DNA of 64,000 nucleotides from Carnobacterium_A antarcticum (lineage in GTDB: Bacteria; Bacillota; Bacilli; Lactobacillales; Carnobacteriaceae). The notes beneath the pieces were generated by a model. The model was not told the origin of the DNA, did not search any database, and saw only the letters and a list, made by a program, of their open reading frames with translations. Each line of letters starts with the position of its first letter. The stretch's first letter is position 1. The position numbers and the translations under genes were made by a program. The DNA lies in assembly GCF_042658365.1 (NCBI RefSeq), contig NZ_JBHSQC010000004.1; one strand, given 5' to 3'. Shown piece after piece: positions 8,484 to 16,845 of this stretch.

Positions 8484-8702
8484 ATTCATTTGATTTACGT
8501 ACCATACGGATAGAGATTTTTATTTCATATGGTCCTCAAAAGGGTTTTTCCTACCATATCGTTATTTTTATTTAATGCATATAGTCTGCAAAACCTTGTT
8601 GCGTGACATATGCCTTGTTTTATTTATCTCGTATGGTACGCAAAGATGGTTTACCTGCCATATAACTATCACTCCATGCTTGATAGGGTCTTTATACGCT
8701 CA

Positions 8703-8740
8703 AATCAGACCTTATCGGCCGCTGTCGAAAAGCACAACAT
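8703..8740 (+). repeat. Copy 3 of the TTTCGG hairpin element
   Basis: AATCAGACCTTATCGGCC, then GCTGTCGAAAAGCACAAC. It shares the flanks ATCAGACC and AAAAGCAC with the minus-strand copy at 3745-3780, and GCACAAC with copy 2. Confidence 0.65.
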
Positions 8741-8982
8741 TGTTAAGTACTACTATGAACAGAAAATTTACATTCAGATGCTCCCAAAATGAGATTTGCG
8801 TACCTTATAGACAGAGATTTAACCTCTAGACCGTATGACTGACAAGCGGGATGCATGAAAAACAACCGTAATGATTCAATAAATTTGACATAAGCGGTAT
8901 ACTAAAATAAAAAGAGATAGGAAGTTGCTAAAAACCAACAAATGTAAGCGTATACCAAAGTTAGACAAAGGAGAGAAGCGGA

Positions 8983-9615
8983 ATGAAATTTTACGATAGA
9001 ATGGATGCCGGCCAGCAACTAGCCAAAGAATTAACCTTTGAAACCGATGAAGACGTGCTCGTATTAGCTTTGCCACGCGGAGGCGTACCAGTCGGAGTTG
9101 AGATTGCTAAGTTTTTAGATGTTCCTTTAGACATGGTGATCACTCAAAAAATTGGTGCACCAACAAATCCTGAATATGCGATCGGAGCGATTGCTGAAAA
9201 TGCAAAACCCCTTTTGAACAAAGTAGAAACCGCTAAAGTAGACGCAGGCTGGTTAGCAAAAGAAATTGCTGCAAAAGAGCAAGAAATTCAACGGCGTCGA
9301 GAATTGTATTTCGAAAACCATGCCCGTCAATCGATCAAGGGGAAAACTATTGTTCTAGTGGATGATGGCATTGCAACAGGATATACCATACTCGCAGCGA
9401 TTGAAGAAGTCCAACGGCAGTCGCCTAAAAAATTAATTCTTGCCGTTCCGGTCATCCCAAAAGAAATGGATTTGCAACTGCGCATGAAAGTAGATGAAAT
9501 CGTTGCATTGGATGTACCTGAGTATTTTCTAGGAGCGATCGGAGCTTACTACGAAGAATTCCATCAATTATCCGATATGGAAGTTCGGCATTTGTTGAAT
9601 GAAACCAGAAAATAA
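8983..9615 (+). CDS. Phosphoribosyltransferase-family protein
   Basis: A 210-aa type I phosphoribosyltransferase fold. The PRPP-binding loop is VLVDDGIATGYT (about residues 125-136), with an upstream conserved LPRGGVPVGVEIA segment. This subfamily is widespread in bacteria but is usually annotated only by fold; the substrate base is not known. No membrane segment or second domain is visible. The ATG at 8983 follows AAAGGAGA. The gene lies after the 8.3-8.9 kb repeat region and just before a VOC gene, with a 64-bp gap that may allow co-transcription. Confidence 0.85.
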   Translation: MKFYDRMDAGQQLAKELTFETDEDVLVLALPRGGVPVGVEIAKFLDVPLDMVITQKIGAPTNPEYAIGAIAENAKPLLNKVETAKVDAGWLAKEIAAKEQEIQRRRELYFENHARQSIKGKTIVLVDDGIATGYTILAAIEEVQRQSPKKLILAVPVIPKEMDLQLRMKVDEIVALDVPEYFLGAIGAYYEEFHQLSDMEVRHLLNETRK

Positions 9616-9679
9616 AGCAGTTTTATTTTGTTAAAAAAGTTACGTGCTCATGACTAAAAAAAATAAAGGAGTGAAAAAG

Positions 9680-10090
9680 ATGACTCAACCAATAAAAGGA
9701 ATCTTCGTGAACTTGCCCGTTAAAGATTTAGAGAGAAGCAGGGATTTTTTTACTCAGTTGGATTTTAACTTTGATCCGCTGTTTACGGATGAAACTGGCA
9801 GCTGCATGATTATTGGAGAGAATATTTACGTCATGCTGCTAATAGAAGACTATTTTAAAGGATTTACTCATCAAGCGATTGCCGATACGTCCTCTCAAAA
9901 TGAAGTCATTGTAACTCTTCTGGCCACGAGTAAAGCTCAAGTTATCGAGTTGTGTGAAAAAGCAGCGGCAGCAGGGGCTGAAGACCAACCTGTTGAAAAC
10001 ACAGAAAAATTCATGTACTACCGCCGCTTTAAAGATTTGGACGGCCACCTCTGGGAGATTATGTGTTTCAATATGAAGGAAATGAAATGA
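9680..10090 (+). CDS. VOC-family (glyoxalase/bleomycin-resistance fold) protein
   Basis: A protein of about 136 aa with the beta-alpha-beta-beta-beta repeat of the vicinal oxygen chelate superfamily. It starts FVNLPVKDLERSRDFF and ends FKDLDGHLWEIMCFN, a pattern common in lactoylglutathione lyase-related proteins. The start at 9680 is preferred because AAAGGAG lies 8 nt upstream; the longer frame from 9644 lacks a ribosome site. Enzymatic role is not established, and it may be a small-molecule binding protein. No strong terminator follows. Confidence 0.82.
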   Translation: MTQPIKGIFVNLPVKDLERSRDFFTQLDFNFDPLFTDETGSCMIIGENIYVMLLIEDYFKGFTHQAIADTSSQNEVIVTLLATSKAQVIELCEKAAAAGAEDQPVENTEKFMYYRRFKDLDGHLWEIMCFNMKEMK

Positions 10091-10265
10091 AAATAAGCCG
10101 CACAAGAAGGAGGCATCTTAGGATAGTCTCTTTTTTGATGCGTAAAGAAAAGTGGTGCCCCCAATAATGAACAAAAAATGAGGTTTTTCTTGAGCGATTT
10201 TACTCGAATTGCGAAATACGGTATGATAGAGATGACGCATGGGAAAAGAGCAGGAGGAAGGAAAA

Positions 10266-10814
10266 ATGGATCAAACAATAGAAATGCCTATCATTAAAGG
10301 AATGCCCAAAGAAAACTTGGTTGATTGCTTACTATCTTATAAAAAAGAGACAATGCTGACCATTGCTGAACAACACGCTATACCGGTAAAAAAAAGCCAT
10401 ACTAAAATTAAATTGGCAGAAACATTAGCTGCCCAACTTCCGGAACAGTTTGTAAAGCATTACCAATCATTGGAAACAGCGGAACGTGATGTGTTATCGG
10501 CTTATGCAAACGGCAAGCCTGTCAATGAAACCGCCATTGATTCGGCAGATCAAAAGAAACTAGTGGAATCCGGGTATCTTTTTTTGTTTTTAGATCAAGG
10601 ACAGTTTCACCCGACAGTGCCTCAAGAATTAGCTGTGAAACTCACAGAAAACGTTTCTGAAATTCCGTTCAGTGACGAAAACCAGGCTAATTGGTTCGCG
10701 GCGACGAAAAGAGCTGTTGAAACGATTTATGGACACTGCAGTCCAGACCATTTGCTGACAGCTTGGAACACGCATGCCACTCAGACCATGACTATTAAAA
10801 CTATCAAAGAATAA
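10266..10814 (+). CDS. Truncated tandem paralogue of the downstream SEC-C protein
   Basis: The 182-aa product matches the N-terminal half of the next gene. Compare LSYKKETMLTIAEQH and VKKSHTKIKLAE here with LSNKKDTMLEIAEKN and VKKSHTKAKIAV there, and HLLTAWNTH here with QLIAVWNRH there. It then ends after TMTIKTIKE, where the paralogue continues for about 190 residues to its SEC-C zinc motif. The start at 10266 follows a strong AGGAGG; the upstream ATG at 10239 has none. The pair looks like a duplication with 3' truncation. Since its frame is clean and its ribosome site strong, it may still be made. Function unknown. Confidence 0.7.
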   Translation: MDQTIEMPIIKGMPKENLVDCLLSYKKETMLTIAEQHAIPVKKSHTKIKLAETLAAQLPEQFVKHYQSLETAERDVLSAYANGKPVNETAIDSADQKKLVESGYLFLFLDQGQFHPTVPQELAVKLTENVSEIPFSDENQANWFAATKRAVETIYGHCSPDHLLTAWNTHATQTMTIKTIKE

Positions 10815-10869
10815 GTCAATACCATTCAATAAGAACTACGTGAAAACAGATTTAGCGAGGAGAAATGAA

Positions 10870-11985
10870 ATGAGCGAATCAACTGCACAAGCAATTCAAT
10901 CAACTGAAACCAGTTTAGTGGAATTGCTGCTATCAAATAAAAAAGATACAATGTTAGAAATTGCTGAAAAAAATGGAGCAGAGGTCAAAAAAAGCCATAC
11001 AAAAGCGAAGATTGCTGTAGACTTAGCTGAGCAAATGCAACAACATTTTGCTGATTTTTTGGTTTATACAAGCCGAAAAGGAGTAGCTGTACTTAAAAAA
11101 GTCGTGGAACAATCAGAAGGCACGCCATTAAGCATCACGACTGATGAAGCTAAAGAATTGGCTGTAGTGGCTGATTACGGGTACTTATATGTCAACAAAA
11201 CGGAAAAAGAAGGTTTTTATCCTGTTTTGCCAAATGAGATAGCAGCATTATTTAATCAACTAGCTGCTGATAAAAGCTACCAAGATAAACTGGAACACAA
11301 CCAAAAATTATTCGATATTGTTTTAGCATTAGTCCATTTATATGGGGTTTACGATGTCGATCAGCTGATTGCGGTCTGGAATAGGCACCAATCGGATGTG
11401 TTGACCAAGGAAGCGGCGATCGACTATCTTGAAAAAGTTGGAATCCGCCAACCTTATTTTTACTTTAACGGATCTCTAGTGATCGATGGTTATTTTGCAG
11501 ATGAAAAAGAAGCGTTGACTTTTTACGATAAATTAAATGCTCACAACATCCCTTATTTTGCACCGACAGAAATGGATCTGCAATTGTATGCTGAAAACAA
11601 AATTAATCCAGCCTCTCCAAACTATTTAAATATGCGGAACTACATTCACACAAAAGGTTACGATAGTGCGACAGAAGAACGTATTTTAGATGAAATTTCA
11701 AAAGGGGCGGTTTTAGGCACACAACCGGACAAATTATACCAAACGCTAGCAGCAGTCGGCCTCAAGTTTATGGTGGAAGATGATGTCATTACATTTGTAC
11801 AACTATTTAAAGAATTATCAGAACAAACCCGTAAATGGGGTTACCGCGGCTTGTCGCCAGCTGAAGTAGCAGCAATGAAAGAAAAAAACAATACGCGGGA
11901 ACCTGTTACAGTTAAAAAAATTGGACGTAATGAACCTTGTCCATGTGGCAGCGGGAAAAAATACAAAAAATGTCACGGCAGATAA
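10870..11985 (+). CDS. SEC-C motif-containing protein
   Basis: A 371-aa protein of unknown role ending in a SEC-C metal-binding motif, GRNEPCPCGSGKKYKKCHG, like the C-terminus of SecA. The preceding 350 residues are mostly helical and unfamiliar to me. The start at 10870 follows GAGGAG with 6-nt spacing. SEC-C tails bind zinc and often contact ribosomes or nucleic acids, but a role here would be a guess. It follows a shortened paralogue and precedes a DUF1801 gene only 30 bp away, so the three may form an operon. Confidence 0.75.
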   Translation: MSESTAQAIQSTETSLVELLLSNKKDTMLEIAEKNGAEVKKSHTKAKIAVDLAEQMQQHFADFLVYTSRKGVAVLKKVVEQSEGTPLSITTDEAKELAVVADYGYLYVNKTEKEGFYPVLPNEIAALFNQLAADKSYQDKLEHNQKLFDIVLALVHLYGVYDVDQLIAVWNRHQSDVLTKEAAIDYLEKVGIRQPYFYFNGSLVIDGYFADEKEALTFYDKLNAHNIPYFAPTEMDLQLYAENKINPASPNYLNMRNYIHTKGYDSATEERILDEISKGAVLGTQPDKLYQTLAAVGLKFMVEDDVITFVQLFKELSEQTRKWGYRGLSPAEVAAMKEKNNTREPVTVKKIGRNEPCPCGSGKKYKKCHGR

Positions 11986-12015
11986 TGGATTGAACAGAAG
12001 GGAAGGCCGATCATT

Positions 12016-12438
12016 ATGGTTGAAAACAAGACGAAAGAGAACACGGATAGTGTAACGGAGTTTCTGGAAATGATTGAGGACCCGAAAAAACGCCAAGACG
12101 CGTATGCACTAGTAAAACTCTTCTATGAAACAACCGGCTATGAACCGAAAATGTGGGGTACAGCGATTATTGGTTTTGGAAGCTATCACTATAAATATGC
12201 TAGCGGACATGAAGGCGATTCTTGCAGAGTAGGTTTGTCTCCGAGGAAATCAGCCATCAGTATTTACCTTTCCCAACCCGATGATGAACACCGAGCTGAA
12301 TTGTTGGCTCGGCTAGGAAAACATACAATGGGCAAAGGCTGCCTGTACATTAAAAAGCTAAAAGACATTGATTTGCAGGTATTAAAAGAATTGGTGCAAG
12401 AAAGCGTTCAGTACACTAAAAAACGTTATGCTAACTAA
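12016..12438 (+). CDS. DUF1801-family protein
   Basis: A 140-aa protein with the DUF1801 signature: DAYALVKLF near residue 30, MWGTAIIGFGSYHYKY near residue 48, and a C-terminal KGCLYIKKLKDIDL. The family (YdhG-like fold) is common in Gram-positive bacteria and has no defined reaction. The ATG at 12016 follows GAAGGGAAGG. It probably belongs to the preceding SEC-C transcript and ends at a strong bidirectional terminator. Confidence 0.8.
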   Translation: MVENKTKENTDSVTEFLEMIEDPKKRQDAYALVKLFYETTGYEPKMWGTAIIGFGSYHYKYASGHEGDSCRVGLSPRKSAISIYLSQPDDEHRAELLARLGKHTMGKGCLYIKKLKDIDLQVLKELVQESVQYTKKRYAN

Positions 12439-12484
12439 AAATAGTCTGTGTTCCTCTATATAAGAGAAGCACAGACTATTTTTT
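12437..12484. terminator. Bidirectional terminator
   Basis: AATAGTCTGTG pairs with CACAGACTATT with A/T runs on both sides. It ends the rightward DUF1801 transcript and overlaps the end of the leftward HAD gene. Confidence 0.85.
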
Positions 12485-13292
12485 ATGAATTAAAAATGTG
12501 TTTTTCGATAGCGGCAGCTACACCGTTCTGATTGTTTGAAGCGGTTGAGTCACCTGCAATTTTCTTGACTGCTGGAACAGCATTATCCATGGCAACACTA
12601 GTTCCTGCATAGGCCAGCATAGAAAGATCGTTCTCTTCATCGCCAATAGCTAAAACATGGCTGGAATCAATTCCTATCCGTTCGCACAAACCATGCAAGG
12701 CATTGCCTTTGCTTGCTGTGCTGTTCAATATTTCAAAGAAATTGGGACCGCTTTTGAGAGCATGAAACCGGTGGAAAAACTCTTTAGGCAGCTTTTTGAT
12801 GCCATTTTCCAATTTAGTTTTTTCAGCACTAAAAATAGCTTTTGCTGGAATAAATTTTTCTGGCATATCGTAGATGTTTCGATACTGCAATGGTGCGTCA
12901 TTGTAATAAGCTTCCTGAACCGTATATTTTCCTATGTGCTGGTTAGGTGTATAAATCGAATGCTCATCATCGAAATGAACAGAACAAGCAATGTGTTCAC
13001 CCATTTGATAAAGATAAACTAAATCGTCTTTTGTTAAATTGACACGTGATAACGTGGCGTGTGTCTTGGTATCTTTTACCAGTGCGCCATTGAAACAAAT
13101 CGCGTAATCGACGTTTCCAACTCCTAAATCATGGATGACCTTTATCAGAGCATCGTAAGAGCGTTCCGTGCACAAAGCAATTTTCAGACCTGCTTTTTTG
13201 GCTCGTTTTACCGCATCCTTTACTTCTGGTGAAATTTCTTTTCGATCATTTAATAATGTCCCGTTAACGTCAAGGGCAATCAACTTATACAT
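12483..13292 (-). CDS. Cof-type HAD-superfamily hydrolase with altered motif I
   Basis: A 269-aa HAD-IIB (Cof) protein that would dephosphorylate small sugar or cofactor phosphates. Motif I reads ALDVNGTLL instead of the usual DxDGT, so the second Asp, the general acid/base, is Asn (codon AAC). Motif III/IV is present as LAIGDEENDLSMLAYAG. The large cap domain lies between (about 85-190). The start at 13292 is chosen because the upstream in-frame ATG overlaps the ribosome site GAGGGTGGGG. The direct repeats at 13335-13364 lie in its promoter region. Activity may be reduced or altered by the Asp to Asn change. Confidence 0.85.
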   Translation of the reverse strand: MYKLIALDVNGTLLNDRKEISPEVKDAVKRAKKAGLKIALCTERSYDALIKVIHDLGVGNVDYAICFNGALVKDTKTHATLSRVNLTKDDLVYLYQMGEHIACSVHFDDEHSIYTPNQHIGKYTVQEAYYNDAPLQYRNIYDMPEKFIPAKAIFSAEKTKLENGIKKLPKEFFHRFHALKSGPNFFEILNSTASKGNALHGLCERIGIDSSHVLAIGDEENDLSMLAYAGTSVAMDNAVPAVKKIAGDSTASNNQNGVAAAIEKHIFNS

Positions 13293-13334
13293 ATTTTTCC
13301 CCACCCTCATATATTTTAAAAATAATAACTTTTT

Positions 13335-13364
13335 ACTAACGTACTACCATTCACTAACGTACTA
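13335..13364. promoter_or_regulatory. Direct repeat, candidate operator upstream of the HAD gene
   Basis: ACTAACGTACTA occurs twice, at 13335-13346 and 13353-13364, 18 bp apart, immediately upstream of the leftward HAD gene. The spacing (under two helical turns) suits a dimeric repressor, but no partner is identified. Confidence 0.4.
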
Positions 13365-13432
13365 ATAATAGTACAGAAAACTAAATTATTCAAATGAACC
13401 TTACACATAAAATAGAAGCAGACGAACAGTTT

Positions 13433-14779
13433 TTAAATCAAAATTTTTGATTTCGGAAATCTTTTTCGAATAAAGAAGAAAGAAACCAAAAAGGCGAGTA
13501 AATCTGCAAGCGGAACAGCAGCGTAAATGCCATATAAACCAAAAATAGAAGAAAGAATCAAAATGAGCGGAACTAAGAAAACCAATTGACGAGCTAAGTT
13601 TAAAAAGCTGGCCAGTCGAACTTCTCCAATCGCTTGGAAATAGTTGGACCAGACGATCTGCAACCCTACTAATGGGAAAGCTATTGTCCAAATCCGGATA
13701 GCTTTTATACCTAGAGCCACAACTTCAGGTTCTTGGTTGAATAGCCTGACAACAAATTCAGGAAAGAGCTGAATCACCAAAAATCCAGTGGTAGTAATGA
13801 TAAATCCTGCAATACTTGCTAGTTTAAGAGCTTGCTTCACGCGATCGATGCGGTCAGCACCTGTATTGTAACTGACGATCGGCTGCAAACCTTGCGTTAA
13901 TCCTGAAATCGACATGATGATCAAGGTGACGGCACTTGTTACGATACCAGCAACGGAAATCGCTACATCACCGCCATAAACGACTAGACTAGCATTAATG
14001 ATGAAGTTTAAAGCACTATTCGCAATTTGCAGCAGAAATGCTGGAATTCCAGTAGTTAAAATTTCACGGACATAGGTAAGCTTCAATTTCATGTTGCCCA
14101 GTACGAGACGGACGTTGCTGCGGTTTCCGGTAAAGTAAGCCAACTGCCAGATGACCGATAAAAATTGTCCGCCGATAGTTGCGTAAGCGGCACCTTTCAT
14201 ACCCCAGCCTAGACGGACGATCAGAATGTAGTCAAAAACAATATTAAAGCCAGCTCCAATCAACATACTGATCATCGAAATACGCGGATTTCCATCTGCT
14301 CTAGAAAAATTGTTCATGCACATGGCTAAACATTGGAAAACAGCACCATAGAGAATAATGCTCAGGTAATCTGTTGCATAAGGCAACACAGCTTCGCTGG
14401 CACCAATATTTCTTAAAATCGGTTCGATAAAAATATTACCTAAAATAGTAAACGACAAGCCCATAATAATAGCTAAAGCGACCCCGTTGCCTAAATAATG
14501 CTGCGCTTTTTCAGTTTCTTTTCTTCCTAAACTGATGGAAAAACGTGTAGAGCCTCCGACACCGACCATTAAACCAAAAGCGATCATGACCAAAGTTATC
14601 GGATAAGTGATCGAAGCTGCAGCGAGCCCTAGCGAACCTAGGCCAGGCGTGTTCCCAATAAAGATACGGTCCACGATATTGTAAACCGCGTTCACAAACA
14701 TCCCAATCATCGCTGGTACTGAAAATTCAATTAACAACGTAGAAATTTTTTCTGTTTCAAGCTTATTCTTTCCAACCAT
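13433..14779 (-). CDS. MATE-family efflux transporter
   Basis: The 448-aa protein has about 12 hydrophobic helices in two homologous halves. MATE features include FSVPAMIGMFVNAVYNIVDR near the N-terminus and GLTQGLQPIVSYNTGA at the start of the second half. It should export cationic drugs or metabolites in exchange for Na+ or H+ across the plasma membrane. The start at 14779 follows GTAGGA; a longer frame to 14866 lacks a ribosome site. It is transcribed alone, divergent from the channel gene at 15263, with the repeat-bearing spacer between them. Confidence 0.88.
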   Translation of the reverse strand: MVGKNKLETEKISTLLIEFSVPAMIGMFVNAVYNIVDRIFIGNTPGLGSLGLAAASITYPITLVMIAFGLMVGVGGSTRFSISLGRKETEKAQHYLGNGVALAIIMGLSFTILGNIFIEPILRNIGASEAVLPYATDYLSIILYGAVFQCLAMCMNNFSRADGNPRISMISMLIGAGFNIVFDYILIVRLGWGMKGAAYATIGGQFLSVIWQLAYFTGNRSNVRLVLGNMKLKLTYVREILTTGIPAFLLQIANSALNFIINASLVVYGGDVAISVAGIVTSAVTLIIMSISGLTQGLQPIVSYNTGADRIDRVKQALKLASIAGFIITTTGFLVIQLFPEFVVRLFNQEPEVVALGIKAIRIWTIAFPLVGLQIVWSNYFQAIGEVRLASFLNLARQLVFLVPLILILSSIFGLYGIYAAVPLADLLAFLVSFFFIRKRFPKSKILI

Positions 14780-14948
14780 ACGTATCCTACTTTCTATCCT
14801 ATATTTGCGCCCAGTTGAAATGAGCCTATTATCTATTACATTAGCCATCTTTCTGCAGCAAGTCAACGATAGGAACCTACTGAAGACGTATTTAGAAGCT
14901 CTTTTTTTAAAATAAAAGAATCGATGAGGTTAGTCGTTGAATTTCTGT

Positions 14949-15110
14949 TGATAACGCAAACTCCTTTTAAGTACCGGAAGAAGTTCAAACTTTTGTCCAT
15001 GAGGTCCACAAACCTCTTTTAATTACCGGAAAGAGGTTAAAACTCTATACTTAAGGTCCGCAAACCCTTTGAGTACTGTAAGGATTCTTTGAACCACTGA
15101 GCTTTTGAGG
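14949..15110. repeat. 52-bp tandem repeat, about three units, in a divergent promoter spacer
   Basis: CGCAAA/CACAAA recurs at 14955, 15007 and 15059, exactly 52 bp apart, and TACCGG at 14972 and 15024. The consensus half-palindrome is GGTCCGCAAACYCYTTTT, then GTACCGG. This aligns with the GTCACGATAACTCCTTTT units at 3549-3725, so they look like members of one family. The surrounding spacer otherwise holds only the promoter of the next gene. Confidence 0.85.
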
Positions 15111-15185
15111 TGTTTTGTATTCTAAGTGACAAACTACCATTTTATTTCCAAATAAAAACTATTTGCTAAATAAAAGGCTTATCAT

Positions 15186-15214
15186 TTTAAGAAAATATTA
15201 AGATAGGCTATACT
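15186..15214 (+). promoter_or_regulatory. Candidate sigma-A promoter of the channel gene
   Basis: TTTAAG (15186-15191) and TATACT (15209-15214) with a 17-bp spacer, about 50 bp upstream of the start codon. Confidence 0.45.
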
Positions 15215-15262
15215 AGCAAGTGTAAAGAGTTCAAAAAATAAATATATAAGGGGATGTTATTC

Positions 15263-16507
15263 ATGAACGATTTTTCAAATTCAGTCAGTACAGGATTCAA
15301 TTCATTCATGGGATTCTTACCGACATTGCTAGGCGCCATTGCACTGTTAGTCGTAGCCTGGATCGTAGCTATTTTAGTCCGTAAAGCAGCGCAAAAAGGA
15401 CTAAAAGCAGTAGGATTTGGCCGTTTGTTAACGAAATGGGGATTAACCAATTCCGATGAACAAGCAGACAGTACGATCGATTCGATCGGGAAAGTACTCT
15501 ACTATCTAGTATGGTTGATTTTCTTACCGGGAATCTTAGGAATGTTAGGCTTAAATGCAATCGCAACGCCAATCACTAACATGCTTAATTCAGTCTTAGC
15601 ATTCATTCCAAAACTCTTTGCAGCAGCAGTTATCTTAGCTATTGGGGTTTTTGTTGGACGCTTTGTTAAAAACTTAGTGTACAATTTACTGGTTACCGTC
15701 AATATTGACAAATGGATTTCTAAAATGACTAGTTCTAGTTCAGAAGCTGAAGAAGCAGCACCAACACAAAGTGAAAAAATGACGATTGCTAAAGTTTTAG
15801 CAAATGTTGTCTATGTTATTATTTTAGTTCCTATCATTACTGTAGCACTTGAAACGCTACAAGTCCGCAGCATTTCTGAACCGATCATTATGGTTTTGAA
15901 CCAAGTTTTAGCGGCTATCCCTAATATTATTGTTGCAGTTATCTTAGTAGCTGTAGGAGTTGTTTTAGCTAAATTCGTTGGCGACCTGATCACTGGTTTA
16001 TTGCAAGGAACAGGCATCAACAAATTAAACAAATACCTTAAGAGCGATGGAAAAATGACTATTGATTTAGCTAAGATTCTTGGCCAAATCGTTGAAGTCG
16101 TCTTAATTGTTTTCTTCGTAGTCGAAGCATTGAATGTGTTGAACTTAGAAGTTCTCAATACGATTGGTAAAGCAGTTATTGCTTACTTGCCATTAGTGCT
16201 TAGCGCACTGATCATTCTAGGTATTGGTTTAATTGGAGGATCTTTACTAGGCAACTTCATTACAAAATCAACTGGCAGCCGGATGTCCGGTGAAATCGTG
16301 AAATACATCTTGATTGTGATGGCTGTCTTTATGGGCTTGAACCAATTGCAATTTGCAACAAGCATTGTAAACGTTGCTTTCTTGCTTATCCTTGGTGGTT
16401 TATCTGTTGCATTTGCCATTTCCTTTGGTATTGGCGGCCGCGAATTTGCGAAACACCAATTAGCACGTTTAGAAGCTAAAATGGAAAAAGAAGACAAGAA
16501 GAAATAA
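15263..16507 (+). CDS. Mechanosensitive channel-related protein with conserved TM-helix repeats
   Basis: A 414-aa membrane protein built from repeats of a conserved small-conductance-channel helix (PF05552 type). The pattern LPxLLxAIxLLVVAWIVAxLVR at the start recurs around residues 105, 210 and 305, for example IPKLFAAAVILAIGVFVGRF and IPNIIVAVILVAVGVVLAKF. It lacks a recognisable full MscS C-terminal domain, so it may be an accessory or paralogous channel. The C-terminus is highly charged (KMEKEDKKK). The start at 15263 is used because AAGGGG sits right before an upstream ATG. It is monocistronic with its own promoter and terminator. Confidence 0.78.
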   Translation: MNDFSNSVSTGFNSFMGFLPTLLGAIALLVVAWIVAILVRKAAQKGLKAVGFGRLLTKWGLTNSDEQADSTIDSIGKVLYYLVWLIFLPGILGMLGLNAIATPITNMLNSVLAFIPKLFAAAVILAIGVFVGRFVKNLVYNLLVTVNIDKWISKMTSSSSEAEEAAPTQSEKMTIAKVLANVVYVIILVPIITVALETLQVRSISEPIIMVLNQVLAAIPNIIVAVILVAVGVVLAKFVGDLITGLLQGTGINKLNKYLKSDGKMTIDLAKILGQIVEVVLIVFFVVEALNVLNLEVLNTIGKAVIAYLPLVLSALIILGIGLIGGSLLGNFITKSTGSRMSGEIVKYILIVMAVFMGLNQLQFATSIVNVAFLLILGGLSVAFAISFGIGGREFAKHQLARLEAKMEKEDKKK

Positions 16508-16547
16508 AAAATACATCTGCTCAGTTAGATAGATGTGAACGAATTTG

Positions 16548-16586
16548 AAAATAGCTGACCTTCATTACTGAGGGTCGGCTATTTTT
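16548..16586 (+). terminator. Terminator of the channel gene
   Basis: ATAGCTGACC pairs with GGGTCGGCTAT, followed by TTTTT. Confidence 0.8.
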
Positions 16587-16640
16587 CTCATGATTTAGCT
16601 CCTTTCAGTTAAGAAAAAAAGCACTATAGATTTGTATACC

Positions 16641-16652
16641 TGTAATATTACA
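16641..16652. promoter_or_regulatory. Perfect 12-bp palindrome upstream of the DUF1538-PII operon
   Basis: TGTAATATTACA sits about 190 bp before the DUF1538 gene. It is shorter than a 17-bp GlnR/TnrA box. A regulator site is possible but unproven. Confidence 0.25.
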
Positions 16653-16845
16653 CGTTTTTTATTTGTTTGTTCTGTGTTAAACTTGTTTATATATTATAAA
16701 AAAAGTAGTAACGCAGCTATGAAATTTTGAAGAATGAAAGAAACTGTATCAGTCAAAAACGTTAGACTCATAAAAGGCTTGGTTTTAATTGTTGTTTATT
16801 TTTTCATCAGATGTGATCAAAAAATAGAAAGGGCGTGCCATTTAT

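Larger units (their letters stand above)
8270..8870. repeat. Gene-free repeat region built from roughly 52-bp palindromic units
   Basis: Imperfect palindromes of about 36 nt start at 8526 (CATATGGTCC...ACCATATC), 8578 (CATATAGTC...GACATATG) and 8630 (CGTATGGTAC...GCCATATA). The spacing is exactly 52 bp each time, with a weaker unit near 8682. Looser relatives with GGTCCTCAAA or GTACTCAA half-sites run from about 8284 to 8395 and again near 8785-8805. Two copies of a TTTCGG hairpin are interspersed. Small ORFs in this stretch have no ribosome site and I treat them as chance. Confidence 0.8.

Noticed and set aside
8266..8829. Repeat region as a CRISPR array
   Set aside because: Repeats vary strongly, abut each other with no unique equal-length spacers, and no cas genes are near.
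8575..8829. Overlapping plus-strand ORFs of 60-84 codons
   Set aside because: No ribosome sites; they fall inside the palindromic repeats.
15811..16497. Long minus-strand open frames inside the channel gene
   Set aside because: They are antisense to a clear membrane protein gene, lack ribosome sites and have skewed Lys/Thr/Ile composition typical of antisense frames.
16641..16652. GlnR/TnrA box upstream of the PII-like gene
   Set aside because: The palindrome is 12 bp, while the GlnR/TnrA consensus needs TGTNA and TNACA seven bases apart; kept only as an unassigned palindrome.
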